Source: Nitrospira sp. (lineage in GTDB: Bacteria > Nitrospirota > Nitrospiria > Nitrospirales > Nitrospiraceae). Taken from it: 64,000 bases of DNA. Every line of letters begins with the position of its first letter. The stretch's first letter is position 1. Shown here one piece after another: positions 59,494 through 64,000 of the stretch. The notes beneath the pieces were generated by a model. That model saw only the letters and a list, made by a program, of their open reading frames with translations, did no database searches and was not told the DNA's origin. The position numbers and the translations under genes were made by a program. Location of the stretch: NCBI GenBank assembly GCA_030123625.1, contig CP126121.1, forward strand, positions 1 through 64,000, in the 5' to 3' direction.

Positions 59494-60045
59494 TTACTGA
59501 ACGACGAATTCCGTGAAATAGGCCGACCGGATTCCGGGTTTCTTCAAGAGACCGTTGATGCGTTGCGTAATCTCATCGCGAAGCTGGAATTTTCCCTGCG
59601 TCGTTCTCACCGCATTGACATCCTTGCTGCTGAGCAAAACGAGGATGGCATCCCGTATCTGAGGGATGCGGGAGGACAGTTCGGCAGCGACTGTTTCATT
59701 GTCCACCTCGAGTTTGAGGGTCAGCTTCAAATACCGAACGTCGGGAGTGTCCGCGAGGTTGACGATAAAAGGATCCAAGTCGAACATGGCGCCCGGCGAA
59801 GCGGCCTGACCATGTTTCCCACCGCCCTCGCTCTTGGATTCGGCCTTTACTTCGGCGACCGCCTTGTTTTCTTCTGAATGTTCAGCGCCTTTGCCGGAGC
59901 CTCCCAGGAATTTGACCGCCACAAACGCTCCGCCGACGCCGAACATCAAGGCCACAACCGACACAATAATGAGCAGTTTGATGGGAAACGCCGAAGCGCG
60001 GGGCGCTACCGGAGTTTTTTCATCGACTGCAGCTGCATCTGCCAT
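59494..60045 (-). CDS. fliL: Flagellar basal body protein FliL
   Basis: A 183-residue FliL. One membrane segment (LLIIVSVVALMFGVGGAFVA) is followed by a charged linker (EHSEENKAVAEVKAESKSEG) and a periplasmic domain with FDLDPFIVNLADTPDVRYLK and REDEI-like end LRDEITQRINGLLKKPGIRS. FliL surrounds the stator. The ATG has GAGGAGG upstream. A sigma54 promoter lies about 250 bases upstream, beyond a repeat. Confidence 0.94.
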   Translation of the reverse strand: MADAAAVDEKTPVAPRASAFPIKLLIIVSVVALMFGVGGAFVAVKFLGGSGKGAEHSEENKAVAEVKAESKSEGGGKHGQAASPGAMFDLDPFIVNLADTPDVRYLKLTLKLEVDNETVAAELSSRIPQIRDAILVLLSSKDVNAVRTTQGKFQLRDEITQRINGLLKKPGIRSAYFTEFVVQ

Positions 60046-60089
60046 AACTCCTCCTCGATTGACTCTTTAGCCCACATTATCCATGACGG

Positions 60090-60235
60090 TTCGTGACGAA
60101 ACCGCCAAGACGCCTGGCGAGACGTGCACGCGGAGCCCTGAGAGGCCGAAGCATACTTGAAACAGTATGTTGAGGCCGCGAAGAGCGAGCCTGCTCGCCT
60201 GGCCGTGAGGAAACCATGGCCAGGTTGTCGCAGCG
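60090..60235. repeat. Palindromic intergenic repeat upstream of fliL
   Basis: An imperfect inverted repeat (about CGCCTGGCGAG at one end and CTCGCCTGGCC at the other) surrounds the hairpin CATACT, six-base loop, AGTATG at 60152-60169, followed by TTGAGGCC. The centre has the same GAGG, hairpin, TTGAGG plan as the element at 56081. It lies in the 512-base gap between flgE and fliL; the rest of that gap (60313-60557) shows nothing supportable. Confidence 0.5.
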
Positions 60236-60296
60236 GCGTATCGGCGGTTGCAGTAGAAGCGTTCATGGATAGTGTGGGTTAGCCCGGTGCGGAGAC

Positions 60297-60312
60297 TGCA
60301 ATGCATATGCCA
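60297..60312 (-). promoter_or_regulatory. Sigma54 promoter upstream of fliL
   Basis: The minus strand reads TGGCATATGCATTGCA. The TGGCA and TTGCA halves are correctly spaced, with T instead of C at position six. It is 252 bases upstream of fliL and would drive fliL through the export and flhF/flhG/fliA genes. Confidence 0.65.
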
Positions 60313-60557
60313 TTACCCCTTGCCGGTCTCCGGCAGAGGCCATCGCGAATCACCATATCTGACGCGTAATCCGATACGAAACGGACCGAAAAAGGCACGG
60401 CGCATGAGCACCCCGTCAAGCAACCCCTCTTGATACCGTCAATAAGCTGACAGGGCGTGGGATGACAGCCGCAGAGCAGACCAGTCGAGGGGGACCACGT
60501 GGAGGAAGGTGGACTGGGAGTGCGCCGACGCTCCCAGCCCACCATGAGAGAAAGGAT

Positions 60558-62294
60558 CTACCGTTTCAGATTGACCAGCTCTTGAAGAATTTCGTCTGAC
60601 GTGGTGATCACGCGCGAGTTCGCCTGAAACCCGCGCTGCGCGGCGATCATATCGATAAAGCTCTCACCGAGATCCACGTTCGACAGTTCCAGCGAGTTGG
60701 ATTTGACCTGCCCAAGCCCGGCACTGTCGGGCGTGCCTGTGACCGGCTGGCCGGAATCGCCTGACTGCGCGAAGGTATTCTTTCCGGTCCTCGTCAGCCC
60801 GATGGGATCGGGAAAGCGCGCAAGCACGACCTGCGCCAGCGCGCGCACTTGACCGTTCGAGAAACGGCCGTTAATGGTGCCGTTCGCATCCACTGAAAAG
60901 GCCTGGAGTGAGCCGGCGGCAAAGCCGTCCTGTGTTTGCTGGACGAGCGCCGATGTCGACCCGAACTGCGTCGTGCCGTCGAGCCCGCTTCCGCCGTCGG
61001 TCGTCACGCTGGAGCCAAAATTCATGGCGATCGGCTGGTCTTGCGTCGCGCCGACAAAGTCCAGCTGCAACTCTCCCGGCGCCGTCCCCGAGGCGCCGGC
61101 CGCCGTGGCAGTGTCATACCGGATTACCGTACTTTCCCGATCCAGCGTTCCATCCGTCCCGAACGTCAAGGTGCCGGACCCGACTCGGACGATGCCCAAG
61201 CTGGTGTCGATATTGCTCGAATGGTAGTTCGCCGTCACCACATCGGACGCTGCTGCGACAGTGTTGTAGTTCCAACTGTTCTCGCCGACCTTCGTGAAGT
61301 AGGTCGTCAGCAGATGACTGTTGCCCAGTGAATCATACACCGTCATCGATGTGGAAAAGTTCGAGGTGGCAGACGGGTCCGACAGCAAGAAGTCCGTGCC
61401 GGTCGTCGAGGTCGGCGCCAGCATATTGAGGTTGGCCGCCAAGGTGTCGCCGCCGTTCGCCGTGACCACAATCGTCCCGGTACCGGTCGTGGAATTGTTT
61501 GTTGTCCCGGTCATGCCCGACGCGAACGTGAAGGTGTTGGAGGCGTTGACCGATGCGGTGAATCCTGCGTAGGCGGCGCCCTTGAAGGGATCGTTGGGAA
61601 CCAGCGCGCGCACGGCGTTTTGAATCGCTGTGGCCAGCGCCGAGCCGGTCAAGCCGTTCGCCACAGTGATCGTCCGAGCTCCATCGCCGTTCAAGTTGAT
61701 CGTGAAAGAATTGTTACCTGCAGCGGTGGTGGTCGCCGACGCTGAGGAAGCCACGATATTCCCGCGGACACCCGTCGGATCAGTGGCCGAATTCAAATTG
61801 GCGGCAACGAGCGCAGTGGTCGTGGCCCTCGGCGATGCAGTGGTCGAAGGCAGTGAGATATCGCCGATCGTCCCGGTGATGGTACCGGCGGTGTCGGCGA
61901 GAAATCCCTGCACTTTGAATCCCGTCGGATCGACCACGTTGTTGTCCTTGTCGAGGCGAAACTGGCCGGCGCGTGAATAGAAGGTGCCGCCCTGCGCGTC
62001 TTTCACGATGAAAAATCCGTTGCCGTCGATGGCAAGGTCCAGCACATTGGACGAGGTCGTCAGCGATCCTTGAGAGAAATTCCCCTGCACCGACGTGAGC
62101 GCCACGCCGATGCCGGTCTGAATCGCGCCGGACCCGCCTGAGATCGACGAACTGATCAAGTCCGCAAACGTCGCCTTGCTCCCCTTGAAGCCGACCGTGC
62201 TGAGGTTGGCGATGTTATTGCCGATGACGGAGAGCGCGGTACCATTGGCGTTGAGCCCGCTGACTCCGGCAAACAGTGACGACAGGATTCCCAT
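60558..62294 (-). CDS. flgE: Flagellar hook protein FlgE
   Basis: A 578-residue FlgE, longer than the 400 or so of enteric hooks. The N-terminus LFAGVSGLNANGTALSVIGN followed by NIANLSTVGFKGSKATFADL, and the C-terminus NVDLGESFIDMIAAQRGFQA followed by NSRVITTSDEILQELVNLKR, are diagnostic. The middle (about 185-310) is a Thr/Ser/Ala-rich beta insert. It is 41 bases downstream of flgD. A GGAGG site precedes the ATG. Confidence 0.96.
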   Translation of the reverse strand: MGILSSLFAGVSGLNANGTALSVIGNNIANLSTVGFKGSKATFADLISSSISGGSGAIQTGIGVALTSVQGNFSQGSLTTSSNVLDLAIDGNGFFIVKDAQGGTFYSRAGQFRLDKDNNVVDPTGFKVQGFLADTAGTITGTIGDISLPSTTASPRATTTALVAANLNSATDPTGVRGNIVASSASATTTAAGNNSFTINLNGDGARTITVANGLTGSALATAIQNAVRALVPNDPFKGAAYAGFTASVNASNTFTFASGMTGTTNNSTTGTGTIVVTANGGDTLAANLNMLAPTSTTGTDFLLSDPSATSNFSTSMTVYDSLGNSHLLTTYFTKVGENSWNYNTVAAASDVVTANYHSSNIDTSLGIVRVGSGTLTFGTDGTLDRESTVIRYDTATAAGASGTAPGELQLDFVGATQDQPIAMNFGSSVTTDGGSGLDGTTQFGSTSALVQQTQDGFAAGSLQAFSVDANGTINGRFSNGQVRALAQVVLARFPDPIGLTRTGKNTFAQSGDSGQPVTGTPDSAGLGQVKSNSLELSNVDLGESFIDMIAAQRGFQANSRVITTSDEILQELVNLKR

Positions 62295-62335
62295 GGGTGC
62301 ATGCCTCCTTTTCAGCCCGTTCAGATTCGCCGCTG

Positions 62336-62989
62336 CTATTGCACTTCCACGACCTCCGACGGATTCACAGTGATTGTTCCAACAGCCAACTTTGGTTGTC
62401 CGTCTTCCATCCGGATGCCCGTGACGGTAAGTTGCGCATGGCCTGTCGCAACAACCGACGCACCCTGCTGATTGACGGCAGAGATGGCATACTTGTACAC
62501 ACCGGGCGGCATGGCGGCGCCCTTACTGTCCTTCCCGTCCCATTGTGCTTGATTGAGCCCGGCCTGGAGGCCGGTGTAGCCCAACGTCCGCACGACTTGG
62601 CCGCTTTGATCGAGGATCCTAATCTGCACGCTCGCCGCGTTCTTTTCCAGTGTATAGGTCAGCGAGGCCTGACCATTTTCCAACTGCGTCAGGGGTTGAT
62701 CGATGCTGACCTGGCGGCCGACCATGGGCAGTAAAGTGAACTCCAGCGAGGCAGTCTGTGCATCGAGGCTCTTCTGAAGCAGGTCCGCCTGTTTCGCGGT
62801 CTGCTCCAACTGGCTGAATTGCGCGAGCTGCGAGACGAATTCGGTATTGTCGGTGGGTTTCAACGGGTCCTGATTCTGTAATTGCGTGATGAGCAATTTG
62901 AGAAAATCATCCTGACCCAGCTGTCGCGGTCCGGTTTGTTCCGGTGTCGATTGGGTTCCCGTCGAATTGACTTGTGATACATCGATCAT
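62336..62989 (-). CDS. flgD: Hook-cap protein FlgD
   Basis: A 217-residue FlgD. The N-terminal QDDFLKLLITQLQNQDPLKP followed by TDNTEFVSQLAQFSQLEQTA is diagnostic. The C-terminal half has the FlgD Ig-like and tudor-like segments (IRILDQSGQVVRTLGYTGLQ, WDGKDSKGAAMPPGVYKYAI). It scaffolds hook assembly. It is 34 bases downstream of fliK. Confidence 0.96.
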   Translation of the reverse strand: MIDVSQVNSTGTQSTPEQTGPRQLGQDDFLKLLITQLQNQDPLKPTDNTEFVSQLAQFSQLEQTAKQADLLQKSLDAQTASLEFTLLPMVGRQVSIDQPLTQLENGQASLTYTLEKNAASVQIRILDQSGQVVRTLGYTGLQAGLNQAQWDGKDSKGAAMPPGVYKYAISAVNQQGASVVATGHAQLTVTGIRMEDGQPKLAVGTITVNPSEVVEVQ

Positions 62990-63023
62990 GTCCGGTATCC
63001 CCCCTCTGATCTACGCCTCTGAT

Positions 63024-64000
63024 CTATGCCACGACATTCAAGAGGCCATGGAGCGACGTGCGTTGTTCATCCTGTCGGTCAGAACTCTGTCCCCAATTCA
63101 TCCCCTGCGAACCCTGATCCCAGGTCTGGCCTTGTTCTTGGGAAGGACCATGATGGAAGGAACGACCGGCACTCTGACGATCGATGTCCACACGGAATTG
63201 TCCCATGTCCAATCCGTTCGCCTGAAACGCCGCCTGAAGGCGATCCTGTCCGTTGATGAGGAATTGTCCAACCTCCAGACGGTCGGCCGACAAATGGGTA
63301 TGCACCACATCGTTCGTCATGGCCACGCGAATATTCACATGGCCCAGGTCAGGCTGTGCCACATCAAACACGACTGATCGCGCCATCACCTGGGCGGATT
63401 TGTCCGCTGAGTCATGGCCTGGCATGGCAGGTTGCGCATGACTCGCGAAAGGGGCAGTGGAAGGAGGCGGTGGAGGCGGACTGGAGCCTACGCCTCCCTG
63501 AGTTCCCGCCATGATCGACTCTGTAGATTGTCCGCCCGTCACTTGGCGGTCAATGGCAGCTGCCTGCGGTAGTTCGATCTGAGCTTGATCATGCAGAAAT
63601 CCGCTTTGACCGACCTTCAACTCGCTGAATTGTTTCATCACATCAAAGCTCAATTGACGACCACGCAATAATGCCTCACTGACTTTCGATTCACCGTTTC
63701 CATCGTCGCTTGAAGAGAGCGCAGGATCATCAAACGGCAACAGGGCCTCCGTCTTCGATTCCACAGTATTCTTGCCACCGCGTGCTGGTGCATGGCCCTC
63801 GGAATGTGAGGAAACGGAGCGTGCGAGCGTGGCCGCCTCCGCAATCCGAGCAGCGTCATTCATTGGACGGTCGATCCCTCCGTCGTTCGGCACCGGGCCG
63901 GAATTTAGATTGGGCTGGCTTCGAGAAAGACCGTCGGACTGTGGACGAGATGGACCTGCCTCCTGTCCTGAAGAAGCGGCATGAGTTTCCGCATCAGCGA
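63024..64000 (-). CDS. fliK: Hook-length control protein FliK, N-terminus beyond the window edge
   Basis: The frame is open from its stop at 63024 to the right edge, at least 325 residues. The C-terminal Flg_hook domain is seen at the DNA 63130-63380 region: FDVAQPDLGHVNIRVAMTND, then LSADRLEVGQFLINGQDRLQ and AAFQANGLDMGQFRVDI. A poly-proline linker (SSPPPPPPSTAPF) separates it from a Ser/Asp-rich N-terminal part. The tail is Gln/Gly/Ser-rich (SQEQGQTWDQGSQG). FliK measures hook length and triggers the FlhB switch. Position before flgD-flgE is canonical. Confidence 0.9.
   Translation of the reverse strand, partial: ADAETHAASSGQEAGPSRPQSDGLSRSQPNLNSGPVPNDGGIDRPMNDAARIAEAATLARSVSSHSEGHAPARGGKNTVESKTEALLPFDDPALSSSDDGNGESKVSEALLRGRQLSFDVMKQFSELKVGQSGFLHDQAQIELPQAAAIDRQVTGGQSTESIMAGTQGGVGSSPPPPPPSTAPFASHAQPAMPGHDSADKSAQVMARSVVFDVAQPDLGHVNIRVAMTNDVVHTHLSADRLEVGQFLINGQDRLQAAFQANGLDMGQFRVDIDRQSAGRSFHHGPSQEQGQTWDQGSQGMNWGQSSDRQDEQRTSLHGLLNVVA

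Noticed and set aside
1..64000. CRISPR arrays, tRNA or rRNA genes, transposase or integrase genes
   Set aside because: No regularly spaced direct repeats, cloverleaf or rRNA-like stretches, or recombinase motifs were noticed on reading both strands.

Overview
The window is one continuous motility and chemotaxis locus, almost entirely on the minus strand, from a Gram-negative-type flagellated bacterium (L- and P-ring genes flgH and flgI are present, as are flhF/flhG). GC-rich coding, a DUF2934 protein, intergenic inverted-repeat elements and CsrA/FliW beside sigma54 and sigma28 type promoters fit the phylum Nitrospirota, probably Nitrospira. That assignment is an inference from gene style, not from a marker gene.

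Layout, low to high coordinates. (1) 1-10.4 kb: a left-truncated PAS histidine kinase, a DUF2934 protein, then the chemotaxis and stator block cheW, cheA, cheY, a CheZ-like gene, a STAS protein, motB, motA, cheZ, cheY and a small helix-turn-helix gene. (2) 10.8-17.2 kb: a broken chemoreceptor-like gene, PilZ and degenerate GGDEF proteins, then the filament genes fliT, fliS, fliD, flaG and fliC. (3) 17.2-30.9 kb: a tightly packed putative flagellin-modification operon with a radical SAM enzyme, a 2153-residue multi-domain glycosyltransferase, three further glycosyltransferases and an unknown protein. (4) 31-36.3 kb: a YcgR-like PilZ gene divergent from an HD-GYP and hybrid-kinase pair, the only plus-strand genes. 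(5) 36.3-36.7 kb: remnants of a HEPN/MNT toxin-antitoxin pair. (6) 36.9-48.8 kb: fliW, csrA, flgL, flgK, flgN, flgM, flgJ, flgI, flgH, flgA, flgG, flgF and a second degenerate GGDEF gene. (7) 49-64 kb: fliA, flhG, flhF, flhA, flhB, fliR, fliQ, fliP, fliO, fliN, fliM, fliL, flgE, flgD and the end of fliK.

Regulation can be read directly. Sigma54-type sites precede flgF and fliL (early and middle genes). A family of sigma28-type sites precedes cheW, the cheY-mot block, fliC, flgM, csrA-fliW, the PilZ gene and the HD-GYP/kinase pair (late genes). fliA and flgM are both present. The fliC leader carries a hairpin whose loop displays a CsrA-type GGA, with a second GGA-rich site at the ribosome-binding site; csrA and fliW lie 20 kb away.

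The most unusual content is the glycosylation operon with its giant fused enzyme and radical SAM partner. Other points of note are two GGDEF proteins that lost the catalytic motif but kept the c-di-GMP inhibitory-site motif, gene remnants with internal deletions, and families of inverted repeats lodged in operon junctions. No tRNA, rRNA, CRISPR array, insertion sequence or transposase gene was seen.
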